From: Cladopsammia gracilis
Lineage: Eukaryota; Cnidaria; Anthozoa; Scleractinia; Dendrophylliidae
Direction: 5' to 3'
Length of the DNA stretch: 64,000 nt
NCBI GenBank assembly: GCA_022457155.1
Contig: JAJGOT010000317.1
Coordinates: 558,001-622,000 of the forward strand
In this document: in pieces, positions 21,531 through 33,228 of the stretch
Layout of the letters: each line of letters opens with the position of its first letter
How positions within the stretch are numbered: position 1 is the first letter of the stretch
Notes under the pieces: generated by a model
What the model saw: only the letters and a program-made list of their open reading frames with translations
Told to the model about the DNA's origin: nothing
Databases searched by the model: none
Made by a program: the position numbers and the translations under genes

Positions 21531-22737
21531 TTTGAGAGAACTGTGGATTGTTTTGACCCTTTATAATGCAAACATGAAAAAAGACATGTTAGAAACGTTT
21601 TAGTGACTTTTTCAAAATAGAACAGTTTAATTTGTTTGAAATTTCCCCATTTAGTGTGCGACAATGTGTAGATTATAGCGCATTTATTCGCTTGTCGCGG
21701 GTAGCCCCAAAATTGAAAGATATTTGGGAAAAACCGTTTTTCGCCATGTTTGTTTACCGTTGCTATGGAAAGGACATTGTCCAAAACTTTCATACAAGCC
21801 TAACATCTGGTATCAAATTCAGATTCATTGAGCTGAAGTAAGATTATGCATGGGCGCATTCAAAAAGGGACGTGTGGCCCAAAAAAACTTCTTGGAGCCA
21901 CCTTAAAAACTCTAATAATTATACAAAGAATGCAGGCTCGTTAGTGCTTTTGCCACTTAACAATTCCGCATCTTTTTTGATAAATACATTACACGAAAAG
22001 AGCCAAAAATTGATAGATTTCTAAGTTTAACATGCTCTTTCAACTTTTGAAGTCAATTCATATTTAGCACGGTATCTTCTCCACGTAAATTCGTATGCTA
22101 ATGATGCAAAATCAAACAATGGCCACGACAAAGATGGCGTCATCATTGTATTTTTAAAAAAGCAAATGTGAAGAAACTCTTTGGAATCATCAAAACTTTA
22201 CGTACTTTACAAAATTGGGCCAAAAACTTAAACAATAAAAGCAGAAGTTACCTTCATTGTATTTTCTGCAAATGTCTTGAAATCTCTTTCTAATATTGCC
22301 TTTTCCATGACTTTCATTCTCTGGGGGACGCATAATTCAGCCCTCAACTGGAAATAAAGAGTTGAAAACAGCACTTTAGGCATGTGTGCAAAATTAAACT
22401 ATCTTCCTGATTTAAGGCATGTTTTCGTTATTGTTGTCAACTTATTAAAAATTCATCAAATAAGCGTATATTTTGCCGATAAAATTCCTTCGTTTTCCCT
22501 GCATTTAATGCTCAGTTTGATAAGCTATATTCCACACTCGAAAGAGCGTTTCATCAAGTATCCAAACAACTCGAAGTCTGTTAAAAAAAAAAACACTCGG
22601 CTGCGCCTCGTTTTTTCAACCCACTTCTCAGTATTTGGAAATCCTGATAAAACACACTCCTCCTAGTGTTTGATGTAGTACTAAAAAGCTGATTTTGTAT
22701 GCGTCAGTCTTCTTATCAGGGCACAAGTGGTCTTCTT
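21531..22737. other. No gene recognised
   Basis: AT-rich DNA with only short frames lacking domains. Confidence 0.4.
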
Positions 22738-22997
22738 CATGTTTATATTGTTCTCTTCTTCTTTCCGCACTTGTTTCAGCAAGTAGCTTGTGTTCGCTCT
22801 TGACCAGACCAGGTCATCCCACATGGAGTAGCCTTGCAGTGTAAAAGACTTGGAAAACGGAGTCGACTGCCTTTTTAAATGATGAGGGCTCTTGTGAGCC
22901 GAAATATATTTTTTATCTCGTAGAAAAAAGAAAAGAACACAAGAGCGAACACAAACTACTTACTTACGTGCGGAAAGAAGAGAACAATCCAAACATG
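22738..22997. mobile_element. Inverted-repeat element of 260 bp with arms of about 60 bp
   Basis: Left arm catgtttatattgttctctt...cgctcttg is mirrored by the right arm from caagagcgaacac to aaacatg. The loop contains gggctcttgtgagccgaaat, similar to tails of Penelope-like elements. An 11-bp direct repeat gattttgtatg at 22691-22701 and 22997-23007 may mark the target duplication of a slightly larger insertion. Confidence 0.65.
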
Positions 22998-24300
22998 ATT
23001 TTGTATGGTTCAGATTTTACTCATTCTATAGTGCTAGATTGGAAGCGCATCGGGTTTAATGGTTTGAAAGTTCCAATCCAGATCTAAGCACCTTCAATTT
23101 CCACCTGACGATGTTGGCATGGTGATAAGGTGACGGAAAGACATCCCATAAAGTCTACTGTATTCAAACATGGGTACCTCTATATTCCTGGACAGCTTGG
23201 AGAAATGTTGGAGAAGATTAACCTGCAGTCAGGTTCTATTTTCGCTTCACTTAGTAAATCATTCCCCTTGGGAAATGCGAAAAAAGTGACCACATAAGAG
23301 GACCTAAGAGTGCTGCTAAAATTGGTCCTGATTGCAGGTTAGAGAAGAGTGCAGTTGAATACAAATTGGAATTATAGAGGTACATGTATTGTGTGGAGTA
23401 GCTTACATGTACGAGCAAACTCTCTGGCTCGGGGGTGGGGTCGGGGTTAGGGTTTGTTAGTGCGGACGGGACACTCTCCCCTCCTCCAATCCAAGAGCTT
23501 GCTCGCAGGCTAGGTGTGAATATTTTTATGTAACTTTGGTTGACGTGAAATCCTGGATTTGTATTACTCAGTTTTGTACAACCTTCAAACAGATAGTCTG
23601 TTATCCTTTAAGTTTCAGATGGTCCTGATAAAGCTTTAATTTAGTTTAGTTTATTTCCTCACAGTGCGGAAAACTATGCGACTCATACAAATTACCACTT
23701 GACGTGTCATACAAGGTCACTTGTTACCTTAAGTAGATCACTGGTTTTGACACTTCTTCTCTTCCTTCTGTACTACTTGTCCCTTTTTTATGTTCATTCA
23801 CCTAAAAACAAATTATACTCTTAACAACAGTGGAACAACACCAAATCATAAATTCAAGAAGAGTGTTTCATCAAAATATTTTCGTAACACTGAGAAGTGG
23901 GTTGAAATTTGTGAGTTTTCTTGAATTTTGACATTTGATACTCTTGGGAGTTTACGAGTTAAATAAATCAATAATGGCCAACTAGACAGGGTGGTGGCCA
24001 ATTGAGTTATTAACTCAGTTGGCACTGAATGTCCATGCAATAATGAACTGGACAGTGATTATAATAAAGATGACACACATTTCAGTACTTATCTTACTAC
24101 AAGTATCAACACTCTTAATCAATATGGACAGTAATCACAATAATGATGACACACATTTTGTATCAGTACTTATCTTACCACCAGTATCAACACTCTCAAT
24201 CCTGACCAATGTTCTTGTGTAGCAATCTGACAACAAAATACAACACAAATGTAGATTTTGAGAAAGGTGTACTGTTCACCATGTCATGAGGGTGAGATAA
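22998..24300. other. No gene recognised
   Basis: No supported coding or RNA feature. The text gggtcggggttagggtttg near 23440 is only a short G-rich patch. Confidence 0.4.
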
Positions 24301-24338
24301 CGAAAAAAAATCTAAGTCCCCAACAGAAATCAAACCTA

Positions 24339-25047
24339 TGACTTCCTAAACAGGTTGAATGTTCCAACCACTGAGCTATAAGAGACTTGTGGCAAGCTAG
24401 GCCATATACTGGGTACATGCTTGTGACAGATAACATCTATGACTTCCTAAACAGGTTGAATGTTCCAACCACTGAGCTATAAGAGACTTGTGGCAAGCTA
24501 GGCCATATACTGGGTACACACTTGTGACAGATGACATCTATGACTTCCTAAACAGGTTGAATGCTCTAACCACTGAGCTATAAGAGACTTGTGGCAAGCT
24601 AGGCCATATACTGGGTACACGCTTGTGACAGATGACATCCATGACTTCCTAAACAGGTTGAATGGTCCAACCACTGAGCTATAAGAGACTTGTGGCAAGC
24701 TAGGCCATATACTGGGTACACGCTTGTGACAGATGACATCTATGACTTCCTAAACAGGTTGAATGCTCTCTAACCACTGAGCTATAAGAGACTTGTGGCA
24801 AGCTAGGCCATATACTGGGTACACGCTTGTGACAGATGACATCTATGACTTCCTAAACAGGTTGAATGCTCTCTAACCACTGAGCTATAAGAGACTTGTG
24901 GCAAGCTAGGCCATATACTGGGTACACGCTTGTGACAGATGACATCTATGACTTCCTAAACAGGTTGAATGCTCTCTAACCACTGAGCTATAAGAGACTT
25001 GTGGCAAGCTAGGCCATATACTGGGTACATGCTTGTGACAGATGATG
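24339..25047 (-). repeat. Seven-unit tandem array carrying a tRNA-like A box
   Basis: Units of 101-103 bp start (tgacttcc) at 24339, 24440, 24541, 24642, 24743, 24846 and 24949. They are nearly identical; the last three differ mostly by a ct insertion. Read on the minus strand each unit has tagctcagtggtt(a/g)gag(c), a good tRNA A box. The unit at the array's left edge continues into ataggtttgatttctg and ggggac, resembling a B box and acceptor end, so the array probably grew out of a tRNA or tRNA-derived SINE. The inner units lack the B box. Intact tRNA function is unlikely. Confidence 0.85.
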
Positions 25048-25109
25048 TCACCTTTCTCTTTTCATTCCCATGCAAACGTAACATTAATAGTTAAATTTAA
25101 TACCATTTA

Positions 25110-25261
25110 GAGTGATTTTCTTTAAACCATGAAATAGTTACTAAGCTAGTAGGTGCTAGTAGGCACTATTAATTCCACTGTTTTTTTTTTTTGGTTTTAC
25201 TAATTTTGGCTAATGTTCATTAATTGCTACATACTGTTTCATGGTCCAAGTAAAATCACCA
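25110..25261. mobile_element. MITE with TIR gagtgatttt, copy 2
   Basis: It begins gagtgattttctttaaacc after TA and ends tccaagtaaaatcacc. It matches the elements at 13813 and 44311 with a decayed right end. Confidence 0.65.
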
Positions 25262-25278
25262 TATCAAAAGAGATTTTA

Positions 25279-25457
25279 TTATATAAACACCAATGAAATA
25301 CCAGGTGAGCTTTCGCGCGTAAACATCATATCTTCACACGTGAGAATAACATGTTATCTTCACACATGAAAAGATCACCATTGACACGTTGTTCTACTTT
25401 AGGACTTCAAAAAAAATATTAAAGTGAAATGGTTTGATTTCATTGGTGTTTATATAA
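25279..25457. mobile_element. Inverted-repeat element with ttatataaacaccaatgaaat ends
   Basis: The 21-bp ends at 25279-25299 and 25437-25457 are perfect inverses. The interior has repeated atcttcacac(a/g)tga motifs. No target duplication was resolved. Confidence 0.7.
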
Positions 25458-25468
25458 TAAACAGAACA

Positions 25469-25599
25469 TTACATGGCCGCTTGAAGATACGACATTTCTC
25501 TTCTAGTGTTGAAAAATATTTCACTCATTTGCTGCGCTCACTCGTGAAATATTTTTCAACACTCGAAGAGAAATTTCGTATCTTCACGCGGCCATGTAA
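25469..25599. mobile_element. 131-bp hairpin MITE
   Basis: Arms of about 55 bp (ttacatggccgc...gttgaaaaatatttcac) are near-perfect inverses around a loop tcatttgctgcgctcactc. Confidence 0.8.
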
Positions 25600-25764
25600 T
25601 ATCCTCTATTTATTACTTAAAATAACAGTATTTGTAAAATAATGCTGGTAGTTGTGTTTTTATCCCAACCTTAATCATCTGAGTATCATTAATTTTCTCT
25701 GCATAAGCCTGTCAGCATTGTGTCCTTCAACCAATGGTGGATCAAAGGGAGGGCCCCAGGGGAA

Positions 25765-25856
25765 TCAACCCCACCACACCCTCACCCCACTCCACATCAC
25801 CCCACCCCACCCCACAATGCCCCATCCCACCCCATCCCACCCCACCCCACTCCCTT
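25765..25856. repeat. C-rich simple repeat (ccccac/ccccat)n
   Basis: A low-complexity tract of ccacccc and catcccac units. Confidence 0.85.
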
Positions 25857-26039
25857 GTTTGCAAAGACAATACTAAGGCTAACAGGTCCAAATACAAGGT
25901 GATCACCTGCTTAGCTATGCTGTCTGATCCATCATCCATTTCTCCTTTCTCCCATGTTACAAATCCTCCATACATGCTGCGGCAGGCACTTCCTGAACCC
26001 TGCCTATTGCAACACAACAGGGGTTATAAAATCCTGACC

Positions 26040-28080
26040 TTCTGAATATTATAGTGGCTATTTTCAAATATTTTTTTACTAACTTTAAAAAAAAATTGCA
26101 AGTCTACTGTTAAGTAATAGGTATAACTTATTAAATGTTATGACTAGCTGAAACATACAGCACCTGCTGAATGGCATGCCTGTTGTTATAACAAAATCAT
26201 TAATTATTACATACATGTACATGTACTATGCAAAATTAGAAATACGTTACTGAATAAATATTGAAAATAATGAGCTAGGAAATAGTTAATAGGTAAAACT
26301 AATTAAATGTTATGATATAGGGTTTGGGAAGAAGGTCTGATATTACATATATTAAGTAATGAGTTTCTTGGTATAATGTATTTACAACTAGTACTATTAA
26401 ACTACATAAATGTAACATAAGATTTAAATATTTTAATTGTCACCTTGCAATTCTTGACAGTTCACCATTGACTTGAAATAACCTTGAAAGAGCAAAAACT
26501 GCAAAGAAAAATATAAATGAAAGTCAACCTATTTAATGTCCTGAAGCTAACACAGGATACTGCAAATCATGTTTAAGTGATGCCCTGAATTTATCAAAAG
26601 CTCAATTATATGTGGTCACCTTGAGCCTTTCATGACACTGAACAACACAACTGTTCCTGGTGTTGAACAATAATTTTATTGGGATGTTGAGGGGGAGGGG
26701 GGGGGGGGGGGGTGGGTGGGAGTCACAGTAACAAAAAGCAATATGTAGCTGCTGGACATTTGAGCAGAAGACCTCCCTTTAGTTACATGTACCCATTCTG
26801 ACTTGTGAGACTCTCTCCTTTCTTCTGCTTGAAAATCTTTGTTTGTAATAATTATACAGTCGACCCCGTGTTTCATTACAGCCACCTAGTTAACCACTTT
26901 CTAATCAAAGCCACTATAATGCCATAATGTGTCTCACTTTTCTGCTTTTAAAATGGTGGGCCCTGAACAAGGCTGCCAAAACACTAAAAATTAAATCCTG
27001 CTGTAGCTTTTTTTCATGTAAACACGATAAAATGTCTTTGTTTCCTTTAAGGACAAATTCAAATTGGCAAAAAAACAAACATAAATGATGGCTTTCAATC
27101 GCTGAAAAGAACCTCCAAAAGCACCATTTCATTTGGTGTCATGTGACAAAAATACTACATGATTCTCAAAGTATTTTGGCCAACTTGTCAGGGGTTTCTG
27201 TGCTCGCTCCACCTTAATGCCCTTCAAGCAACTAAGTAGCATGTACTAATAGTACCGGGTGTTTATTTGAAGGAATATATGGGCCACTGTGTACCTAAGC
27301 AGGAATACCCTGCAGCTGAAGATGCCAGTCCTGCTGCTGTGGGAAAGTTATTCTCTGAACAGATGTGAACATGGCAGTCCCTGAGTTCTGACCATCTGCT
27401 GTTTGGATATATAATTACTCTGGCAAAGTTCCCTTACTGAAAATTAATAAAATATGGTTAACCCTTTCACTTCCAGACTCAGTTACAGAGACATGAGTAT
27501 AGTTCTAACTTTGGAGTCTGTGGATGAAATCCTACAGTGTGACCATTCAAATGACACCTCTTGGGTTAAGTACTTGTGCATGGTACCATTTGTTTGTTTG
27601 TTTTAATTAATATTTTACAAAATAAAATTTGGAATTTTTCTTGAATTGTTATGTTTGGCACTCCTTGGAGTTGAAAAGGGTTAAATTAGCCTAATTACCA
27701 TAATTTATGATTATGATATCCTCAAATAATAGCACTTGAAGGGTTCTGGGCAAGAACATCCAAAGAGACCTTTTTGGGTTGATTATTGTATTTCTCAGAA
27801 TCAGCTGAATTTTGTCAAACTTCAACCTTCGATTTAATAGCATTGCATGGTATTTTGTTCACTGGTTTACACTTTGTTTTTGAGGGTAAATTAAGGCAAA
27901 AAAAGTTCTTTTTCATAATGAGCTTCTCTCAAGTATAAGATTCATTAGAAAAAAGCTAACCATAAAGATGCCAATATTCACCCAGAATGCTTAATTTGTA
28001 TTTTATTTTGGGAGCTCAAGGAGGGCTGCTTATTTCATTTTCAATATAACATAACATACAATGCACCTAACAGCAGGCCT
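26040..28080. other. Gene-free AT-rich stretch with a G-run at 26690-26722
   Basis: No convincing ORF, RNA or TIR pair. A G-rich run (gggggagggg and longer, ending ggtgggtggga) at 26690-26722 could form a quadruplex. A fragment tacagtcgaccccg near 26858 resembles the end of the 'cagtcgaacc' repeats. Confidence 0.45.
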
Positions 28081-28084
28081 GGGG

Positions 28085-28272
28085 TAATTTGCCAAACACT
28101 GAATGCCGAACGCTGATCATTGTTCTCACCCCCAACAGTAAAGAAAAGCTAAAACCAATTTGAATCAGTGCTTAACCCATTAGGGTTATAGCACTGAGTC
28201 AAATTGGTTACATAGCTTTTATTTACTGTTAAGGGTGAGAACAATGTTTGGTGTTCGGCGTTCAGCAAATTA
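28085..28272. mobile_element. 188-bp MITE with arms of about 65 bp
   Basis: taatttgccaaacactgaa and ttcagcaaatta are mirrored, and the match continues through cattgttctcaccc and acagtaaa...aaaagct into caatttgaatcagtgc. No ORF. Confidence 0.75.
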
Positions 28273-28779
28273 CAGTGTATACCCCTGCCATGCACCTACA
28301 GTAATAACTTACACAGCACAATAACAATTACATGCTGTTCATGAAACTGGTATCAACATCATTTAAATATAAGAATAACTATAAGAAAAAAATAAGTGTA
28401 TAATAATTTATTATTTATTAAAAATCTTACTTTTTGATAGACACTTTTGAATTCTGGGCATCTCCGCAATGTCATGTTTCCTAGATGTTAACATGAGAGA
28501 TACAGCTTCATTACTAATTGTGGGTTGTTATCATTTCAAATCAAAGGCTTCTATAAGCCAACTCGTAAATACCAAACACTCTATTAAAATTAAATATTCT
28601 TTCAAATTTGAGGGGTTATGAGTATGACCCGAGGGCAGTCTATTTTGTGAATAGAAAAAAAAAGTTCCGTAAAGAAGTATTAAAGGATTTGCATTCCCCG
28701 ATCATGAATGTAAGTTGAATATTTTATCAAGTCAAGACTCGAGTCTGCGATGGGAAAAGAATCCTTTATACTTTGCTGG

Positions 28780-28903
28780 TGTCGTAAATCTATAATTGTA
28801 ATTACTGTTATGACGTCCCAATTACGCGCGAGCGTAGTGTCGATCTCTTGAATAAAGTGACTTGAACCGAGACCTTCAATCTTATATTGCAATAGTCGCA
28901 ATA
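28780..28903 (+). repeat. 5' LTR
   Basis: Starts tgtcgtaaatc and ends gtcgcaata. It differs from the 3' LTR at three positions I can count out of 124. A TATA-less short LTR of this size is unusual but consistent between both ends; gaataaagtg could provide polyadenylation. Confidence 0.9.
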
Positions 28904-28904
28904 T

Positions 28905-28919
28905 TGGTGCCGAGACCCG
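28905..28919 (+). other. Primer-binding site
   Basis: tggtgccgagacccg directly follows the 5' LTR and resembles the primer-binding sites common in BEL/Pao elements. The gag ATG begins at its last base plus one. Confidence 0.7.
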
Positions 28920-30472
28920 ATGTCCGAAGAGACAAAGCGTTTGAGATCAATCCGGGGATCGTACAAAGGGAACTGTACGCAGGATATCAAAAAAGCGGAA
29001 AAACTAATGACGTCAGAATGCCCGAACGAAGCAGAATTGTCAGCACTTTTGGACGGACTCACACGGCGATCTGGAGAAATCGAAATCGAACGCATGGACA
29101 ACCAAATAGTGATAACCCTTCAGGACGAAGAGGAAATCGAAAAAGAAACAGAAGATGCGTTATCTTTTCAAGACACCATTTCGGACTGTCAATTCAAAAT
29201 CTCTCAGCTTCTCAACAAAAAGCAGCAAGACAACCTACCGGTAAGCTCGCTCCATACTAGCATTTTAGGAAAACCAGCTAGCCCACAAACGCACGTCAAT
29301 CTACCAAAAATAACCATAAAATCATTTAGCGGAGACCCTCGTGAATGGCTTACATTCTGGGATAGCTTTAGCGCAACAATTGATGAACATAGCGAACTTA
29401 GTGACATTGAAAAAATGAATTACCTAATCGGAATGGTGAAAGAGAAGCAGCGCGCGCTATCGCCGGATTTCCGCTGACAAAAGAAAATTACACCAAGGCA
29501 ATAGAACTACTAAAAGAGCGCTTCGGGCAAAAACAAAACCTCATTAACACGTACATGGAAGCGCTCTCTAAACAATATCCTCCATCAGAAGATCTTAGAA
29601 GTTTAAGAATATTCTACGACACAGCAGAAGCGAATATCCGCGGATTAGAAGCACTAGGAGTAACGACAGATTCATACGGCTGCCTACTTATTCCAATACT
29701 TCTCAAGAAACTATCTGAGAATTTACGATGCGCGATCTTTAGGGCAGATTCAACAGCCGACAAATCACTCGACAACTTAAGAGCAGCCCTACGCAAAGAA
29801 ATTGAAACAAAAGAGAAAGGCCACCTGTCATTCAGTAAGCACGAAGAAACTCACGAAGAAGAGCCATTAGTACCAACAACAGGGGCATTTCTATCAAGGG
29901 TACAAACAAAAACAACCACCTTCAAACCACCTAAACCAAGGCCATGCACGTATTGCGCGGGAAATCATCGCCCCGATAAATGCGACAGAATTAACACAAC
30001 ACAGGAGAGACGCCAAATTCTGCAACAACAGCGAAGGTGTTTCAACTGTCTAGGCGCAAACCACACCAAAACCGAATGTTTCCCGAAAGGTCAATGCATG
30101 ATCTGCAAGAAGAAACATCACACCTCCATCTGCGAAGAACCTCCAAAGGAAAGCTCTCAGAACGGGAATAACTCACAGCAACCGCGTAACAACCAAATAG
30201 TGCAATCAAACACAAATGAATCGTCGACAAACAGCGCGGAACAGAGCAAAGCACATATGGGAGCAACCCACACATCATCCCATAACAATCATATCCTAAT
30301 GCAAACAGCAACGGTAAAAACACAAGGGATGGAAACTCACAATGCCCGCATTCTATTCGATACCGGATCCCAAAGAACCTTCATCAGCCAAGACATGAAA
30401 AAAGACTATCCGTCGAGAAATTCTAGACGTAACCACATTCGGAACAACCCAAAGCATCAGGACCATGTATGA
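28920..30472 (+). pseudogene. BEL/Pao gag with zinc knuckle and protease motif, frameshifted
   Basis: The first open segment (28920-29477) contains the start of a DUF1759-like gag region (FSGDPREWLTFWDSFSATID). The reading frame then shifts close to 29455-29465, and the second segment (29555-30472 plus upstream codons) carries the rest. That segment has the knuckle CFNCLGANHTKTEC and a second Cys/His cluster CMICKKKHHTSIC. It also has the aspartic protease motif LFDTGSQRTFIS near 30340-30380. A second frame change follows around 30400-30425. Gag would coat the RNA and the protease would cut the polyprotein; neither can be made intact here. Confidence 0.8.
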
Positions 30473-30618
30473 TGTCGTAATAATCTCTACAAAATGAAAA
30501 CGAACAAATCAGAATAACAGCGCTTGTTACGCCAATAATCTGTCCTCCTTTATCCGCAAGAAGGAAAGGCTTCCAGCTACCTCCGGAACTAAAAGAACTT
30601 AGACTTGCAGACCCTCTA

Positions 30619-31885
30619 GGCTGTGCCTAAATGTGGGACGGGGACAAGGGGACGGGGACACTGGGACGCGTGTACAGGGACTTGGGACTCGGGGACGCGA
30701 GACGAGGGACTTGGGGACGTGAAGTACGGGACGCGGGGACGTGAAGTATGGGACCCGGGGACGTGAAGTATGGGACGCGGGGACGTGAAGTATGGGACGC
30801 GGGGACACGGGGACGTGAAGTACGGGTCGCGGGGACGCGAACAAGAATTCTTTCAGTTCCTGCAAAAGTCGGAGGTAAATGCGAATCGTCTCTTTCTTCG
30901 TAAAAATGTGTATTAAACGCCGGGTCGCGGTATAAAAGGATACCTGCCTTAGGAAAATTTTGATTAGTTGTCGATCAACCAGCAAAGATGGCGGAGGACA
31001 TTTTGAATTCTCCCGCGTGTCGCGAGAAGAAATTGGGATAGCACAATATATTGTACCTTACCACTGGTCAAAATAAAGAATACTTATAGAAAGGTTGTTT
31101 CATTGGTCCTTGATTAAACTAATACCTAACTAAACGCGAGGATGACGCGAAACACGCGAACAGCGAGCCTTTTGACCTTCGAGCAACCGTCTCCACGCTA
31201 GTCTGGTGAATTCTAAGATTATTATTTGAATAATGTCTTTCGTGGCCTCAAAATAATTTGTGTTTAAGAAGTTATATTTGTTTCTCGTTTCCAAAACCGT
31301 TCAGCCGCTGCAAATTACGTATAATGTAAGATTTAATGCGATCGAAGAGCCCGAAACGGCCGAAAGCGAAGTTATATGTGGCTTTCTTAGTACAAGGCTT
31401 GCCGAACGGTTTACCGCGGGCGGTTATGTTTACTGGCAAATCCCTCCAGAATTCTCAGACTTTTACCGAAACAAAGGACTTATTACAAAGCTCCTTTTAT
31501 CTAACTAAAGATACAATTTAATAGGATGTTGCAAAAGAAAAGAACAAGTTTAAAACGGCTGGGAGAGAGCGGATACTACTACCACTTGTCGCTAAAAAGT
31601 ACTTTTGCTGGAACCTTAGAGGCCATAGCAGAGAGAGGTGGGTGCGGTCAAAAAAAGATACTTAATATATATTTTGACGAAGAAAGTGACGATTCGCATT
31701 TACCTCCGACTTTTGCAGGAACTGACACAATTCTTGTTCACGTCCCCGCGTCCCATACTTCACGTCCCCGCGTCCCGTACTTCACGTCCCCGAGTCCCTC
31801 GTCTCGCGTCCCCGAGTCCCAAGTCCCTGTACACGCGTCCCAATGTCCCCGTCCCCTTGTCCCCGTCCCACTTTTAGGCACAGCC
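30619..31885. mobile_element. Mutator-like TIR element nested in BEL pol
   Basis: The ends ggctgtgcctaaa and tttaggcacagcc are inverted, and the 9-bp target duplication GACCCTCTA flanks it (30610-30618 and 31886-31894). Nine bases is the usual Mutator/MULE target size. The inverted arms are long (to about 30920 and from about 31650). They contain repeated ggggacgtgaagtatggga-type units, more numerous on the left. The middle (about 30990-31540) has short frames without known domains; no transposase is evident, so the element is non-autonomous. Confidence 0.85.
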
Positions 31886-31886
31886 G

Positions 31887-33222
31887 ACCCTCTACAAACA
31901 CCGACCGATATCAAAGTAGATATCATAATTGGAAACGACCACTTTGGTGAACTCATCACAGGAAATATAATCAAATCAAACGACGAAGCCATAATTGCTA
32001 TGGAAAGCAAGTTCGGCTGGCTTTTGTCAGGACCTGTTAAAACAAACCACGACGTGAACAACACAGTATTGTGTTATAAAGTAGACGTCGCAACAACCGA
32101 CCTTAACCTAGACAATCTTCTGACCAATTCGAAGAAACAATCAAATTTAACGAAGCGACGGGACGATACAACGTCGAGCTTCCATGGAATGACAACAAGA
32201 GTGATCTCCCGTCCAACTTCAACCTAAGTATGAACCGCTTAACAGGCCTACAACGAGGTATGAACAAGAAAGACCCGAAACTTATCAAGAGATACAACGA
32301 ACAGCTTCTAGAGCAAGAAACTCTAGGATTTATTGAGAAAGTCGACAACCCAGACAAGCACGAAGGAACTATTCACTATATTCCGCATTTCCCAGTCTTT
32401 AAAGCAGACAGCGCGACAACAAAAATGCGAATAGTATATGACGCATCAGCAAAAAGGACACCCAATTCACTGTGTCTCAACGACTGCCTCCACACAGGGG
32501 TAAATTTCATGCACAATCTTACTGGCATCCTTATGAAATTCAGAAAACACCAGATAGCACTCACAGCCGACATTGAGAAAGCATTTCTGCAGATAGAGCT
32601 CAATCAAAATGTCAGAGATGCGACAAGATTTCTATGGTTAAAAGACGCGCAAAAACCAGCTAATGAAACGGATAACTTACAGGTATACAGATTTTGCCGC
32701 GTCCTTTTCGGAGCAACATCATCACCCTTTCTGTTGAACGCAACTATCCAATACCACCTAAAACAGAAAGACAACTGGATTGCTAAAGACATCATAGATA
32801 CCATGTGTATGGACAACCTGGTAACCGGTACTGACTCGGAAGAAAACACTATTGACTACTACATATATTCACGCGAATGCCTACAAGAAGCAGGGATGAA
32901 TCTGCGTCAATGGACCTCTAACTCCGTCAACATCAGCACCAAAGCGCAAGAGAATAATTCAGCAGCCAATCAGACAGTTAAAGTTTTGGGACTCCTATGG
33001 GACTCCAAAAAAGACACACTATCGCTTTCGCTTGATAAAATGATAGCAGAAATACAAAGCATAAACTTGATCACCAAATGGTCTGTTCTAAGTATTGCGT
33101 CAAAACTATTTGACCCCATAGGGTATGTAGAGCCAATAACAGTTAAAGCAAAGATTATGGTACAGGAACTTTGGAAACACAGCATAACCTGGGATCAAGA
33201 ACTACCCGACAATGACAAATGA
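31887..33222 (+). pseudogene. BEL/Pao pol: linker and reverse transcriptase, broken
   Basis: The pol frame resumes immediately after the MULE (IIIGNDHFGELITG and GWLLSGPV, typical of the region between protease and reverse transcriptase). It then shifts near 32120-32220. The reverse transcriptase segment (32230-33222) has RIVYDASAK, ADIEKAFLQIEL and FCRVLFGATSSPF. The catalytic box reads MCMDN at about 32802-32816, where BEL elements normally have a Tyr-Val-Asp-Asp/Asn form. An in-frame TGA closes the segment at 33220-33222. Replication function is not expected. Confidence 0.85.
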
Positions 33223-33228
33223 GTTTGG

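Noticed and set aside
30599..30985. Minus-strand ORF of 128 residues with HVPASHTSRPRVPYFTSPRP repeats
   Set aside because: It is the translated tandem part of the Mutator-like element's arm, and a similar frame appears in the other arm.
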